Counted from the first letter of the stretch, positions 42,197 to 52,961 are shown. The stretch is DNA of 64,000 nucleotides from Streptococcus anginosus (GCF_900636475.1 NZ_LR134283.1:62001-126000); one strand, 5' to 3'. Numbers and translations: made by a program. The notes: generated from the letters alone by a model not told the origin.

Positions 42197-42906
42197 ATGA
42201 AACGATTGATTTGATGAAAAAGCATACTTCTGTTCGTCGTTTTACAGATGAGCAGATTTCAGATGAGGATTTGAAGGCGATTATTGATGCTGGTCGAGCA
42301 GCCTCTAGCTGGAAGAATTTCCAATCTTATTCGATTATTGTTGTTCGCAGTCAAGAAAAGAAAGCAGCCTTGTTTGATTTAGTGCCTCAGGAGGCTATTC
42401 GTCAGTCGTCTGTTTTTCTTCTTTTTATCGGAGACCTCAATCGAGCTGAGAAAGGTGTGCGACTTCATACGGATACCTTTTACTCACAAGGAGTGGAGAA
42501 TCTTCTGATTAGTTCTGTTGACGCTAGTCTGGTCGCGCAGAATACTCTTTTGGCGGCTGAAAGTCTGGGATATGGCGGGGTCATCATTGGCTTGATTCGC
42601 TATGCTTCTAGGGAAATAGCAGAGCTGTTTAACTTACCAGATTATACGTATCCTATTTTTGGAATGGCTTTGGGAAAGCCGGATCAGCACCATGCTGTTA
42701 AACCACGTTTGCCGTATGAAACAGTCGTTTTTGAAGAAAACTATCAAGAACAGGACACATCTGTTATTCAGAACTATGATCAGATTCAAGCAGACTATGC
42801 TGGAGATCGAGCAACTGATACATGGAGCGAGCGACTAGCGAAGCAATTTGCTCAAAAGCCCAATCTTGCTAGTCAAAATCTATTACAAGACAAGAAATTA
42901 TTGTAA
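42193..42906 (+). CDS. Nitroreductase-family NAD(P)H oxidoreductase (NfrA-like)
   Basis: 237 residues from ATG 42193, which overlaps the dnaI stop (ATGA) and follows GAAGGAGAA. FMN-binding fold with HTSVRRFTDEQ at the N-terminus, the central AESLGYGGVIIGLIRY and the dimer-swapped FGMALGKPDQHHAVKPRLP. It resembles NADPH-dependent flavin/nitro reductases. Its physiological substrate is not evident. Confidence 0.9.
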   Translation: MNETIDLMKKHTSVRRFTDEQISDEDLKAIIDAGRAASSWKNFQSYSIIVVRSQEKKAALFDLVPQEAIRQSSVFLLFIGDLNRAEKGVRLHTDTFYSQGVENLLISSVDASLVAQNTLLAAESLGYGGVIIGLIRYASREIAELFNLPDYTYPIFGMALGKPDQHHAVKPRLPYETVVFEENYQEQDTSVIQNYDQIQADYAGDRATDTWSERLAKQFAQKPNLASQNLLQDKKLL

Positions 42907-43012
42907 AATAAAGAGAGTGAGACAAAATCGGTCATTTCGAAACAATTCGATTTTGTTGGCTTGCCCGCACAGCTCGAAAGGTTTGGGAAACCTTCCGAGG
43001 TTGGAAATAAAG
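42905..43012 (+). repeat. Intergenic repeat, copy A (108 bp)
   Basis: Starts AAAATAAAGAGAGTGAGACA at the nitroreductase stop codon and ends GGAAATAAAG. It holds ACAAAATCG / CGATTTTGT and CTCG-A-AAGGTTT-GGG-AAACCTT-C-CGAG hairpins. The reverse complement of 53281-53388 shows the same layout and length. The remaining part of the 305-bp gap before der holds only a terminator-like hairpin. Confidence 0.65.
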
Positions 43013-43163
43013 TCAAGTAAAACTTGACGCCAAAAGGGTGTAAAAGTTGATTTATCAGCGTATTAGACACCACTTAGCAGTGTTTGGTTGGCACTAAATT
43101 GCTTAAAATCAATAGAGTTTCTCCAAACCGCTGCGCCCTGTAATTATAACTACATAAACAAGC

Positions 43164-43189
43164 GAAGCTGAGCATTGTGTCTCAGCTTC
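43164..43189 (+). terminator. Hairpin upstream of der
   Basis: GAAGCTGAG / CTCAGCTTC, perfect 9-bp stem with an 8-nt loop; poor T-run (TTAG), so termination is uncertain. Confidence 0.45.
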
Positions 43190-43211
43190 TTAGAACAGAA
43201 AGAGGAACACT

Positions 43212-44522
43212 ATGGCTTTACCAACTATTGCCATTGTCGGCCGTCCTAATGTCGGCAAATCAACACTTTTTAACCGGATTGCCGGGGAGCGGATTTCGAT
43301 TGTTGAGGATGTTGAAGGAGTGACCAGAGACCGTATTTATGCAACGGCTGAGTGGCTGAATCGCAAGTTTAGCATGATTGATACAGGCGGGATTGATGAT
43401 GTAGATGCGCCTTTTATGGAGCAAATCAAGCACCAAGCAGAGATTGCTATGGAGGAAGCGGATGTCATCGTTTTTGTGGTGTCTGGAAAAGAAGGTATTA
43501 CAGATGCGGATGAATATGTGGCTCGTATGCTCTACAAGACCCACAAGCCGATTATTCTAGCGGTTAATAAAGTAGATAACCCAGAGATGCGTAGTGAAAT
43601 TTTTGATTTTTATGCGCTTGGTTTGGGTGACCCTTATCCCGTTTCTTCTGTTCATGGGATTGGCACGGGGGATATCTTAGATGCCATTGTGGAAAATCTC
43701 CCCAATGAAGAAGCAGCTGAAAATCCAGACATGATTAAATTCAGCCTCATCGGTCGTCCCAATGTCGGCAAGTCTAGCCTAATCAATGCGATTTTAGGAG
43801 AAGATCGTGTGATTGCTAGTCCTGTGGCTGGTACTACTCGTGATGCGATTGATACGGTCTTTACGGACGATGAGGGACAAGAATTTACCATGATTGATAC
43901 AGCGGGTATGCGTAAGTCAGGTAAGGTCTATGAAAATACAGAGAAGTATTCTGTTATGCGAGCTATGCGAGCTATTGACCGCTCTGATGTGGTGCTTATG
44001 GTGCTCAATGCTGAAGAGGGCATTCGCGAGTATGACAAGCGCATTGCTGGTTTTGCTCATGAAGCAGGTAAAGGAATTATTATCGTTGTTAACAAGTGGG
44101 ACACGCTGGAAAAAGATAACAAGACAATGCAAAATTGGGAAGCCGATATTCGCGACCAATTTCAGTATCTCTCTTATGCACCGATTGTCTTTGTATCAGC
44201 TCTGACTAAGCAACGTTTGCATCAATTGCCAGGCATGATTAAGAGAATTAGTCAAAGTCAAAATACTCGCATTCCGTCAGCTGTTCTCAACGACGTCATC
44301 ATGGATGCCATTGCGATTAATCCGACACCGACCGACAAAGGCAAACGGCTGAAAATCTTCTATGCGACACAAGTTGCGACCAAACCGCCAACCTTTGTTA
44401 TTTTCGTCAATGAAGAAGAGCTCATGCACTTTTCTTATATGCGCTTCCTAGAAAACCAAATCCGCAAAGCTTTCGTATTTGAAGGAACACCAATTCATCT
44501 CATTGCCAGAAAGCGGAAGTAG
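43212..44522 (+). CDS. der: Ribosome-assembly GTPase Der (EngA)
   Basis: 436 residues with two tandem GTPase domains: [12 protein letters not shown] near residue 9 and [12 protein letters not shown] near 182, each with DTGG/DTAG and NKVD/NKWD motifs, plus a C-terminal KH-like domain ([18 protein letters not shown]). Needed for 50S subunit assembly. Length typical. GAAAGAGG precedes the ATG. Confidence 0.97.
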   Translation: MALPTIAIVGRPNVGKSTLFNRIAGERISIVEDVEGVTRDRIYATAEWLNRKFSMIDTGGIDDVDAPFMEQIKHQAEIAMEEADVIVFVVSGKEGITDADEYVARMLYKTHKPIILAVNKVDNPEMRSEIFDFYALGLGDPYPVSSVHGIGTGDILDAIVENLPNEEAAENPDMIKFSLIGRPNVGKSSLINAILGEDRVIASPVAGTTRDAIDTVFTDDEGQEFTMIDTAGMRKSGKVYENTEKYSVMRAMRAIDRSDVVLMVLNAEEGIREYDKRIAGFAHEAGKGIIIVVNKWDTLEKDNKTMQNWEADIRDQFQYLSYAPIVFVSALTKQRLHQLPGMIKRISQSQNTRIPSAVLNDVIMDAIAINPTPTDKGKRLKIFYATQVATKPPTFVIFVNEEELMHFSYMRFLENQIRKAFVFEGTPIHLIARKRK

Positions 44523-44614
44523 GGCGGAACTAACTAAACAAGGCTGAACATAAAAATAGTAGAAGTGGTACAGTACAAGATAACTAGTCTAACGTACTTA
44601 TGTGAGAAAGAAAT

Positions 44615-44953
44615 ATGAATTAGATAAATATTGCTAAAGTGGTGCTCATTGGAATTGCAAGTGCAGCTTATGTGAATATTCATTATGATGATAGAAAGTA
44701 CAAACCGTTTGGTTTTCGCTATTGGTTATCACTTTTTAGTTTGATAGTTGTAGGAATTGCACATCTTTTCTTGGCTGCTATAACATTGGGCGTCATTTGG
44801 TTGATGATAACAAAATTCTCTCTACTTTTACTGGGAATTTGGCTCCTTTTAGTATTCTTAGTAATAGGAAATACAATATTGCTAGTCGGTTTTATGAAAG
44901 TGTTGATTGCACGCACTAAGCACTATAAAAAGCTCAACGAGGACATTTTCTAA
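44615..44953 (+). pseudogene. Small membrane protein gene with stop at codon 3
   Basis: ATG AAT TAG at 44615-44623 is in frame with a 104-codon open stretch from GTG 44639 to 44953. GTGAGAAAGAAAT precedes the ATG, while the GTG has no good ribosome binding site. A single change of TAG to AAG, CAG or GAG would restore a 112-residue protein. It has hydrophobic segments at about 30-55, 60-80 and 80-98 in the GTG numbering minus a few. Could still be made from GTG 44639 or 44642. Family not recognised. Confidence 0.5.
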
Positions 44954-44957
44954 AAGA

Positions 44958-44982
44958 AAGCGAGGAGAACCTTGCTTTTTTT
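44958..44982 (+). terminator. Terminator after the small membrane gene
   Basis: AAGCGAGG / CCTTGCTT with one G-T pair and AGAA loop, followed by TTTTT. Confidence 0.7.
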
Positions 44983-44998
44983 CTTTATGCTGAAAATA

Positions 44999-45007
44999 TG
45001 GTATAAT
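44999..45007 (+). promoter_or_regulatory. Promoter of the SNF2 helicase gene
   Basis: Extended -10 TGGTATAAT, 27 bp before the ATG at 45034; -35 not clear. Confidence 0.55.
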
Positions 45008-45033
45008 GAATAGATAAAATAAAGGTGGTACTT

Positions 45034-48000
45034 ATGGCAAAATTGATTCCTGGGAAGATTCGGACGGAAGGAATTGCCCTTTACGAAGCAGGGAAAATTG
45101 AAATTCTCAAAGTGAAAGATCAGATGATTTACAGCCGAGTTGAAAATCACAATCTGCGATATAGCTTGGACGACGAAGCCATTTTTTGTGCCTGTGATTT
45201 TTTTCAAAAAAAGAAATACTGTGCTCATCTAGCAGGTTTAGAATATTTTCTTAAAAATGACCCTGAAGGAAAAGTCGTTTTGACTAATCTTGAAGAGGAG
45301 CAAACAACTTCAGAAGAAACTCAAACGAAGGTTTCTTTTGGCAGTCTCTTCTTGGATAAAATCCTCCAGACAGAAGAAGTAGCCGTCCGCTATGAACTGT
45401 CTGCGGTCGGGCAAGAAGATGATTATACAGGACAATTTTTGTGGACCTTGCGCATCAGTCGTTTACCAGATGAGCGCTCCTATGTTATCCGGGATATTCG
45501 TGCTTTTTTAAAGATTGTTGAAAAAGGCGATTATTATCAAATCGGCAAGCACTATTATGAAAAAATGCAATTGGCTGCTTTTGATGAAGCTAGTCAAGAG
45601 GTGATCCAGTTTTTACGAGGACTTGTTTCTTATCAGCAAGATCAAGATACTTCTTTTATCTTTCCAAATGCAGCTAGACATCTTTATTTTCCGTCTAGTC
45701 TGTTTGAAGAAGGCGTAAATCGACTCATGAATTTACCACATTTTCGCTTAGAATACAGTCTTTATGACTATGACAAAATCTTTTTCCAAGATTTGCATGC
45801 TGAAGTAGGCATCTATGATTTTACAGTAGAGGAAAATTTGGATTATTTTGAACTCACCATTACAGAGCAAAATTATAAAATCTTGTATGGTGGTGACTTT
45901 ATTTTTTATGGGGATCATTTCTATCAACTGACGGAGCAACAAAAGCGGATGATTCAGGTGATTCGAGAATTGCCTGTGGATACCGATCGCAAAAAACGCC
46001 TTCAATTTGATACAAGCGATCAAGCAAAACTAGCTTCAGGACTATTAGAATTTGGTAAAGTCGGCTCTATTCACGCACCAGAAAGTTTGATGATTCATAC
46101 GTTCACTCCGCTGTTTGCTTTCGAGTTATTGGATACTCAGGAAATTCGTCTCAAAATCCAGTTTGACTATGGAAATCGTGTTGTGGATACTCGTTTTAAG
46201 TTGGAAGAACTACCATTTGCCAGCGATTTCCAGTTAGAACAAAAGGTTTTTCAACAAGCTCTGTCTGCTGGTTTTGAAGCAGATTTCACAAGCACTCTTC
46301 CACCATTGCAACCACAAGAAATCTACTCCTTTTTCACGGCGACTCTGCCTCATTTTAGACGCTTGGGAAGGGTATCTGTGGCAGAAAACCTGACAGCCTT
46401 GTACCAAGTGGAAAGACCGGCAGTTTCTGTTCAGACAAATGGTGGCTTGTTGGACATCGGGTTTGATTTTACAAGTATTGACCAAGTGGAAGTGGATGAT
46501 GCTTTAGAAGCTCTTTTTTCGGCTAATGATTATTTCATTAGTCGCTCTGGCAAGGTGCTCATGTTTGACGAAGAAACAAAAAGAGTCAGCAAAACCTTAC
46601 AGGATTTACGAGCTAAAAAAGGAAAAGACGGCATTTTCCAAACGCAGAAGATTGCTGCTTATCAGCTATCTGAATTGTTTAAAGACCAAGAAAAAGTTAG
46701 CTTTTCAGAGGAGTTCCGCCATTTAGCCTTTGACTTGACGCATCCAGAGGAGTTTGCGCTACCTACATTAAAAGTGGAAGCAACTTTGCGTGATTACCAA
46801 GAAACGGGTGTCAAATGGATGTCTATGCTTCATCGTTACGGATTTGGTGGTATTTTAGCAGATGATATGGGGTTGGGAAAAACCCTTCAAACCATTGCCT
46901 TTTTAAGTAGTCAGCTAAAAAAAGAGACCAATGTTTTGATTTTGGCTCCATCTAGTTTGATTTACAATTGGCTGGATGAGTTTGCGAAATTTGCACCAGA
47001 AATGGATGTAGCGGTCATTTATGGATTAAAACCAGTCAGAGATAACTTGATTGCAGAAGGTCATCAGGTGATGATTACAAGCTATGCTTCTTTCCGTCAA
47101 GATGTTGAAGAATATAGTCAATTGAACTTCGATTATCTCTTTTTAGATGAAGCGCAGGTCATGAAAAATGCACAGACCAAGATTGCTCATCATTTACGAA
47201 ATTTTGAGGTCAAAAATACCTTTGCTCTTTCTGGAACGCCGATTGAAAATAACCTCAGCGAATTATGGTCTATTTTTCAAATTGTTTTGCCAGGATTATT
47301 ACCTAGCAAAAAGAACTTTTTGAAACTGCCTGCAGAAACTGTTGCTCGTTTTATCAAACCATTTGTCATGCGGCGGAAGAAAGAAGATGTCTTGCAAGAA
47401 TTGCCAGAACTCATCGAAGTTTCTTATCGCAATGAGCTTGCAGATAGTCAAAAAGCTATCTACCTAGCACAACTAAAACAAATGCAGGAGCGTGTGCTTA
47501 CTTCTACAGATGAAGAACTTAATCGCAGTAAAATGGAAATCTTATCTGGCTTGATGCGATTACGTCAAATCTGCGATACTCCTGCGCTCTTTATGGAGGA
47601 CTATCATGGAGAGAGTGGCAAACTAGAAAGCCTGCTAGAACTATTAGAGCAGATTCAGACAGGAAGCCACCGTGTGTTAATCTTTTCTCAATTCCGAGGT
47701 ATGCTAGACATTATCGAAAAAGAATTGAAAAAGATGAAAATGGAGATGTTTAAAATTACAGGCTCCACCCCAGCAAAAGATCGCCAAGAGATGACAAATG
47801 CTTTCAACAATGGGGAAGGAGACGCTTTTCTAATCTCCCTAAAAGCTGGTGGCGTTGGCTTAAACCTGACAGGTGCTGATACTGTTATCTTAGTAGACCT
47901 TTGGTGGAACCCAGCAGTAGAGTCCCAGGCAATTGGTCGAGCTCACCGTATGGGTCAAGAAAGAAATGTAGAAGTCTATCGATTGATTACGCGAGGCACA

Positions 48001-48144
48001 ATCGAAGAAAAAATTCAAGAATTGCAAGAAAGCAAGCGTCATCTCGTGTCAACTATCTTAGACGGAACAGAATCTCGTAGCAGTCTATCTGTTGCTGAAA
48101 TACGAGAAATTCTAGGAATTTCTACAGAAACACTTGAAAAATAG
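45034..48144 (+). CDS. SNF2-family DEAD/H-box helicase with SWIM zinc finger
   Basis: 1036 residues from ATG 45034 (AAAGGTGG upstream; the frame could open 9 bp earlier). N-terminal SWIM finger CACDFFQKKKYCAHLAG, a middle domain (about 130-560), then the SF2 core: DDMGLGKTLQTIAFL, box II DEAQVMKN, LSGTPIENNLSELWS and C-terminal motifs GGVGLNLTGADTVILVD and QAIGRAHRMGQ. It should translocate on DNA or remodel protein-DNA complexes; the cellular role in streptococci is not settled. Confidence 0.93.
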   Translation: MAKLIPGKIRTEGIALYEAGKIEILKVKDQMIYSRVENHNLRYSLDDEAIFCACDFFQKKKYCAHLAGLEYFLKNDPEGKVVLTNLEEEQTTSEETQTKVSFGSLFLDKILQTEEVAVRYELSAVGQEDDYTGQFLWTLRISRLPDERSYVIRDIRAFLKIVEKGDYYQIGKHYYEKMQLAAFDEASQEVIQFLRGLVSYQQDQDTSFIFPNAARHLYFPSSLFEEGVNRLMNLPHFRLEYSLYDYDKIFFQDLHAEVGIYDFTVEENLDYFELTITEQNYKILYGGDFIFYGDHFYQLTEQQKRMIQVIRELPVDTDRKKRLQFDTSDQAKLASGLLEFGKVGSIHAPESLMIHTFTPLFAFELLDTQEIRLKIQFDYGNRVVDTRFKLEELPFASDFQLEQKVFQQALSAGFEADFTSTLPPLQPQEIYSFFTATLPHFRRLGRVSVAENLTALYQVERPAVSVQTNGGLLDIGFDFTSIDQVEVDDALEALFSANDYFISRSGKVLMFDEETKRVSKTLQDLRAKKGKDGIFQTQKIAAYQLSELFKDQEKVSFSEEFRHLAFDLTHPEEFALPTLKVEATLRDYQETGVKWMSMLHRYGFGGILADDMGLGKTLQTIAFLSSQLKKETNVLILAPSSLIYNWLDEFAKFAPEMDVAVIYGLKPVRDNLIAEGHQVMITSYASFRQDVEEYSQLNFDYLFLDEAQVMKNAQTKIAHHLRNFEVKNTFALSGTPIENNLSELWSIFQIVLPGLLPSKKNFLKLPAETVARFIKPFVMRRKKEDVLQELPELIEVSYRNELADSQKAIYLAQLKQMQERVLTSTDEELNRSKMEILSGLMRLRQICDTPALFMEDYHGESGKLESLLELLEQIQTGSHRVLIFSQFRGMLDIIEKELKKMKMEMFKITGSTPAKDRQEMTNAFNNGEGDAFLISLKAGGVGLNLTGADTVILVDLWWNPAVESQAIGRAHRMGQERNVEVYRLITRGTIEEKIQELQESKRHLVSTILDGTESRSSLSVAEIREILGISTETLEK

Positions 48145-48185
48145 CACCAATAGGTTATAATGAGGTGTTGAAAGGAAATGTGCTA

Positions 48186-48824
48186 ATGAAAGAAAAAACT
48201 TTTCCATTGATTTCTGACGATGAAGTCATGTTATCAGAAATGCCGCGCATGAATCTTTATGATGAAAGCGATCTTATCAGCAATATTAATGGTGACTATG
48301 TCGATAAAAATTATTTAGAATGGGAACCAATTGTAAAAAAAATTGCAGACAGTCAAGTAAAAGAAGGACAGGCAAAGTCTTACCAAGCGACTTCAGCTGT
48401 TCAATCTGTCAAAGCCAAAAAGTCTGCTTCAAAAAGTTATGCAGAATTGGCTAGAGAAGAAGCCAGAGCGGATTTAAAAAAGAAACGTTCGGCAGCTTAT
48501 TTGACATCGGATTTTACAGCTAAAAAGCGCTCCTATCTTGCTGTTACGAATGGTAACACAGCTATTTCACATCAACCAACAGCATTTTTCCAAAAGGAAA
48601 ATGGTAGTGAATTGGCAAAATACAGTCGGAATTTGAAACAGGACCATTATATTTTAGCAGATATCAAAGTAAATACCTCTTTGCCGAAGGAATCACCCAA
48701 AAAATCTAAAAATAATTATGACTTTTTAAAGACAAGTCAAATTTACAACAAAAAAGAATTGCAAAGCCAAAGAGAGCGTCGGATAGCGCAAGAGCTAAAT
48801 TTAACACGGCTGGAAGAAAAATAA
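48186..48824 (+). CDS. Conserved unknown protein upstream of murC
   Basis: 212 residues from ATG 48186 (GAAAGGAAA upstream). Highly charged and low in hydrophobic residues, probably partly disordered: LREEARADLKKKRSAAYLTS-like Lys/Ala/Ser-rich middle and LQSQRERRIAQELNLTRLEE at the end. No membrane segment. Its place between a SNF2 helicase and murC is shared with other streptococci to my knowledge; function unknown. Confidence 0.8.
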   Translation: MKEKTFPLISDDEVMLSEMPRMNLYDESDLISNINGDYVDKNYLEWEPIVKKIADSQVKEGQAKSYQATSAVQSVKAKKSASKSYAELAREEARADLKKKRSAAYLTSDFTAKKRSYLAVTNGNTAISHQPTAFFQKENGSELAKYSRNLKQDHYILADIKVNTSLPKESPKKSKNNYDFLKTSQIYNKKELQSQRERRIAQELNLTRLEEK

Positions 48825-48905
48825 TCGAACGTTGACAAGAGCCAAATATTTTTGTGTGAACTTGGTTTCACCCAATTTAACGCTCTTAGCATTTAAGGAG
48901 AAATT

Positions 48906-50237
48906 ATGACAAAAACCTATCATTTTATCGGGATTAAAGGCTCTGGAATGAGTGCTTTAGCATTGATGCTGCATCAAATGGGACATCACGTTCAGGGAAG
49001 CGATGTGGAGAAATATTATTTTACACAACGTGGCTTAGAGCAAGCAGGGATTAAAATCCTGCCTTTTGACGAAAAAAACCTTCAAGCAGATGTAGAAGTC
49101 ATTGCAGGAAATGCTTTTCGTCCGGATAATAATATTGAAATTGCCTATGCTGATGCAAATGGAATTGCTTATAAGCGCTACCATGAATTTCTGGGAACTT
49201 TCATGCGTGATTTTGTCAGCATGGGAGTGGCAGGGGCACATGGAAAGACATCAACGACGGGTATGTTGGCACACGTTTTGTCAAACATTACGGATACCAG
49301 TTACCTGATTGGTGACGGGACGGGGCGCGGCTCTGCAAATGCGAAATACTTTGCATTTGAAGCAGATGAATACGAACGTCATTTTATGCCTTATCATCCT
49401 GAATATTCAATTATCACGAATATTGACTTCGACCACCCAGATTATTTCACCAGCTTAGAAGATGTTTTCAATGCTTTTAATGATTATGCTAAACAGGTTA
49501 GCAAAGGATTATTTGTTTACGGTGAAGACAAAGAATTGCGCCGGGTCACAACTAACGCTCCTATTTATTACTATGGCTTTAATGAAGGTAATGACTTTAT
49601 CGCTCATGATTTACTTCGTTCTACAACGGGTTCTAGCTTTAAAGTTTCTTTCCGTGGGCAAGAATTAGGAGAATTTAAGATTCCTAGCTTTGGTCGCCAC
49701 AATATCATGAATGCAACAGCAGTCATTGGTTTGTTATACACCGCTGGATTTGACTTAAATTTAGTTCGGGAGCATTTAGTCACTTTTGGTGGTGTGAAAC
49801 GTCGTTTTACTGAAAAAGTGGTCAACGGAACGACAATTATTGATGATTTTGCGCATCACCCAACTGAAATTATTGCGACGTTGGATGCAGCTCGTCAGAA
49901 ATATCCAAGTAAAGAAATTGTTGCGATTTTCCAACCACATACTTTTACCAGGACCATTGCACTTTTGGACGAATTTGCCGAAGCTTTGAATCAAGCCGAT
50001 GCCGTTTATTTGGCGCAAATCTATGGCTCTGCGCGTGAAGTGGATCACGGAGATGTCAAAGTAGAAGATTTAGCTGAAAAAATTATCAAAAAGGCAGAAA
50101 TTATTACTGTTGACAATGTTTCGCCATTGTTAGAACACCCAAATGCTGTTTATGTTTTCATGGGAGCTGGGGATATTCAGACTTATGAATATTCTTTTGA
50201 ACGTTTGCTATCCAATTTGACAAGCAATGTCCAGTAA
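48906..50237 (+). CDS. murC: UDP-N-acetylmuramate-L-alanine ligase MurC
   Basis: 443 residues. Adds L-alanine to UDP-MurNAc in the cytosolic part of peptidoglycan synthesis. Rossmann-like start [20 protein letters not shown]-binding [12 protein letters not shown], central [14 protein letters not shown] and [11 protein letters not shown]. Length typical. AAGGAG precedes the ATG. The next gene starts 11 bp before its end. Confidence 0.97.
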   Translation: MTKTYHFIGIKGSGMSALALMLHQMGHHVQGSDVEKYYFTQRGLEQAGIKILPFDEKNLQADVEVIAGNAFRPDNNIEIAYADANGIAYKRYHEFLGTFMRDFVSMGVAGAHGKTSTTGMLAHVLSNITDTSYLIGDGTGRGSANAKYFAFEADEYERHFMPYHPEYSIITNIDFDHPDYFTSLEDVFNAFNDYAKQVSKGLFVYGEDKELRRVTTNAPIYYYGFNEGNDFIAHDLLRSTTGSSFKVSFRGQELGEFKIPSFGRHNIMNATAVIGLLYTAGFDLNLVREHLVTFGGVKRRFTEKVVNGTTIIDDFAHHPTEIIATLDAARQKYPSKEIVAIFQPHTFTRTIALLDEFAEALNQADAVYLAQIYGSAREVDHGDVKVEDLAEKIIKKAEIITVDNVSPLLEHPNAVYVFMGAGDIQTYEYSFERLLSNLTSNVQ

Positions 50238-50751
50238 TCTAATACCACAAGTCACCCTTCGAGAAGCTTCTTTGGAAGATTGGAAGGCAATCGTTGCGAT
50301 TGAGGAGGCGAATTTTTCCACAGAAGCAGCTGGTGCAGAAACAATCCAAAAATGGATTGAACAGGGTCAAACGAACTTTTTAATAGCGGAATTAAATGAG
50401 AAAATAGCTGGCTACCTTGTAGGGTCAGCCGTTTTTTCACGTCATTTGACAAAGGAAATGATAGACAATTCGTCAAAGTGGCAGCAAAATTCTGATTTTA
50501 TGACGATTCAGCGCTTATCCATTCATCCAGATTTTAAAGAGCAGGGACTGGGAACTTTGCTTTTAGCTGCTTGCAAAGAAATAGCTGTTGCACAAAATCA
50601 AAAAGGTCTTCAGTTGGTTTGTTCGGATGAGTTGATTTCTTACTACGAAATGAATGCTTTCATAAACGAAGGAATTTCTGAAAGGGGAGATAGCCATGCT
50701 ATTTTATATGAATTCGTTTGGGAAAATCCATATTTTAAGGAGGGAAAATGA
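50227..50751 (+). CDS. GNAT-family acetyltransferase
   Basis: 174 residues with the acetyl-CoA motif [20 protein letters not shown] and C-terminal [17 protein letters not shown]. The start ATG lies inside murC. Substrate unknown. It pairs with a second GNAT gene that overlaps its stop codon; the two proteins are clearly alike, as expected for a tandem duplication. Confidence 0.9.
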   Translation: MSSNLIPQVTLREASLEDWKAIVAIEEANFSTEAAGAETIQKWIEQGQTNFLIAELNEKIAGYLVGSAVFSRHLTKEMIDNSSKWQQNSDFMTIQRLSIHPDFKEQGLGTLLLAACKEIAVAQNQKGLQLVCSDELISYYEMNAFINEGISERGDSHAILYEFVWENPYFKEGK

Positions 50752-51242
50752 AGATTAGACAGGCAAATTTATCAGATTTGGATGCTATTACGACTATTGA
50801 ATGGGAAAACTTTGGACCAGAAGAAGCTCTGAGTCGAGATATTTTAGAAGCCCATATCCAAAAACTAACAACCAGTTTCTTAGTAGCTGAACGAGACGGT
50901 CAGATTTTAGGATACCTTGAAGGACCTGTTCGTCCAGAACGCCATTTAGTAGATCAATCCTTTACTTCTGAGGTAGAAGATTATAGTCATTTGACAGACC
51001 ATTATATTTCGTTGACCAGTTTATCTATTGCTAAAAATGCTCAAAATATGGGGTTAGGTAGAAGTTTGTTGAATACAATGAAGGATATTGCTGTTCGCGA
51101 CCAGCGTTTGGGAATCAACTTAACCTGTCATGATTATTTGGTCACTTACTATGAAAAACATGGTTTTATCAACGAGGGTGTATCCCAATCTACTTATGCA
51201 GGTGAAGTTTGGTATGATATGCTTTGGAAAACTCCCAAATAG
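50748..51242 (+). CDS. GNAT-family acetyltransferase, paralogue of the preceding gene
   Basis: 164 residues; IRQANLSDLDAITTIEWENF at the start, SLSIAKNAQNMGLGRSLLNT as acetyl-CoA loop and YYEKHGFINEGVSQSTY near the end. ATG overlaps the previous TGA by 4 bp and follows AAGGAGG. Substrate unknown. Confidence 0.9.
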   Translation: MKIRQANLSDLDAITTIEWENFGPEEALSRDILEAHIQKLTTSFLVAERDGQILGYLEGPVRPERHLVDQSFTSEVEDYSHLTDHYISLTSLSIAKNAQNMGLGRSLLNTMKDIAVRDQRLGINLTCHDYLVTYYEKHGFINEGVSQSTYAGEVWYDMLWKTPK

Positions 51243-51296
51243 TGGAGAAAAGAATTGATTATTCTGTAGGATGCTTGAAAGAAAGGCATTCTCTTA

Positions 51297-51325
51297 TTGC
51301 TTTTCTTTACCTTTTAAGATATAAT
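51297..51325 (+). promoter_or_regulatory. mltG promoter
   Basis: TTGCTT (51297-51302), 17-bp spacer, TATAAT (51320-51325). It helps decide the mltG start: TTG 51336 would be almost at the transcription start. Confidence 0.75.
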
Positions 51326-51356
51326 AGTAGGGATATTGAACAAGGAGGTCAACTAT

Positions 51357-52961
51357 TTGGCTGAAGATTCACAAGAAAAAGAAGGGCTGAGTTTTAAAGA
51401 ACAGATTCTGCGCGACTTGGCTAAAGCAAAGGGAACTGAACAACCAAAACCTGTAGAAGAATCTAATGATTTGCAGGAAAAGTTAGGTTTGGGTCAATCT
51501 GTGCTTCCTTCTGCACAGGAAGAAGAGAAAGCAACTGTTTCTGAAAAGGATATACCAAAAGTTCAAAAAGAAGAAAGTGGCGAACCAGAGCCTGCTCCTT
51601 TAGAAAGTCCCCTTCCAACCGTTGAACAAATAGAAGCCGAAGCGGCAGCTAGGGAAGATAAAGAGTTTAATACTCATACAACGAAAGTGCCTGTTTCTTA
51701 CCCAACCAATCAAGCGGTTGAAGAAAGTAAAGCTCCGGAAGAATTGGTTCGACCTGCAGTTTACGGAACGGAGCAAGACACAAAGAAACTTTCCCGTTCA
51801 AATCGGACTGCTCAAACGATTAACACGAAAAAGCGTCAAAACAAAATCGCCAGAAAAATCGTCAAAACGGTCTTAATTTTGTTGCTTTTAGGGATTGGTT
51901 TAACTGGTTTCTTTGCTTATCGCTATGTTACATCAGCTTTACAACCAGTTGATGCGAAAAATACAAAGTATGTGACGATTAAGATTCCGACTGGATCGAG
52001 CACCAAAGCAATTGGAACGGTCTTGGAAAAAGCTGGTTTAATCAAAAATTCTCAGATTTTTAGCTATTATGCTAAGTTTAATAACTATGCAGATTTCCAA
52101 TCGGGTTATTACAATCTGCAAAAGAGCATGAGTTTGGATACGATTGCTAAAAAGCTACAGCAAGGTGGAACGGATACTCCGCAGGATCCTTCAATGGAAA
52201 AATTAACCATTCCAGAAGGATATACGATTGACCAAATTGCAAAAACGATTGCGAAGTTGAAGAAAAATAAATTGTCTTCGGATACGTTCTTAAAGAAAGT
52301 GCAAGATGATAATTTTATCACTCAGGAAGCTACAAAATATCCAAACTTATTAGGCAATTTAGCTAAAAAAGAGAGCGGTGTTAAGTATCGCTTAGAAGGC
52401 TATCTTTTCCCTGCTACTTACAATGTGACCAACAGCATAACTGCTGAAACGCTCATTGACCAAATGTTAGCAGCAATGGATAAAACCATGTCGCAATATT
52501 ATGATGTTTTAGCCTCAAAGAACTTGACTGTGCACGATGTTTTGACAATTGCGTCCTTGGTTGAAAAAGAAGGTTCAACAGATCAAGACCGAAAAAACAT
52601 CGCAAGTGTCTTTTACAATCGTTTAAATCAAAACATGCCTTTGCAAAGTAATATTGCAATTTTGTATGCTCAAGGGAAGCTTGGTCAAAAGACAACCTTA
52701 GCAGAAGACGCTGCGATTGATACTAATATTGATTCGCCTTACAATGTTTATAAAAATACCGGTTTAATGCCTGGTCCTGTAGACAATCCTAGTCTTTCTG
52801 CTATTGAAGCGACTGTTAATCCAGCCAAAACGGATTATCTTTACTTCGTAGCCAATACAGAAACAGGAAATGTTTATTTCGCAAATACCTATGAAGAACA
52901 TGAAAAAAATGTTCAAGAGCATGTTAATAGTAAATTAACACAATCAAGTAGTTCGAATTAA
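51357..52961 (+). CDS. mltG: Endolytic transglycosylase MltG
   Basis: 534 residues from TTG 51357, which follows AAGGAGG (51342-51348) at 8 bp. A long acidic cytosolic N-terminus (about 1-155) leads to a membrane helix (about 170-192, TVLILLLLGIGLTGFFAYRY) and the extracellular YceG domain with catalytic Glu in SLVEKEGSTDQDRKNIASVF. It cuts nascent glycan strands and is tied to septal/peripheral growth in streptococci. The extended N-terminus is usual in this genus. Confidence 0.94.
   Translation: MAEDSQEKEGLSFKEQILRDLAKAKGTEQPKPVEESNDLQEKLGLGQSVLPSAQEEEKATVSEKDIPKVQKEESGEPEPAPLESPLPTVEQIEAEAAAREDKEFNTHTTKVPVSYPTNQAVEESKAPEELVRPAVYGTEQDTKKLSRSNRTAQTINTKKRQNKIARKIVKTVLILLLLGIGLTGFFAYRYVTSALQPVDAKNTKYVTIKIPTGSSTKAIGTVLEKAGLIKNSQIFSYYAKFNNYADFQSGYYNLQKSMSLDTIAKKLQQGGTDTPQDPSMEKLTIPEGYTIDQIAKTIAKLKKNKLSSDTFLKKVQDDNFITQEATKYPNLLGNLAKKESGVKYRLEGYLFPATYNVTNSITAETLIDQMLAAMDKTMSQYYDVLASKNLTVHDVLTIASLVEKEGSTDQDRKNIASVFYNRLNQNMPLQSNIAILYAQGKLGQKTTLAEDAAIDTNIDSPYNVYKNTGLMPGPVDNPSLSAIEATVNPAKTDYLYFVANTETGNVYFANTYEEHEKNVQEHVNSKLTQSSSSN

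Noticed and set aside
50227..51242. A single GNAT gene split by mutation
   Set aside because: Each half has its own complete acetyl-CoA motif and its own start; they are two similar tandem genes.
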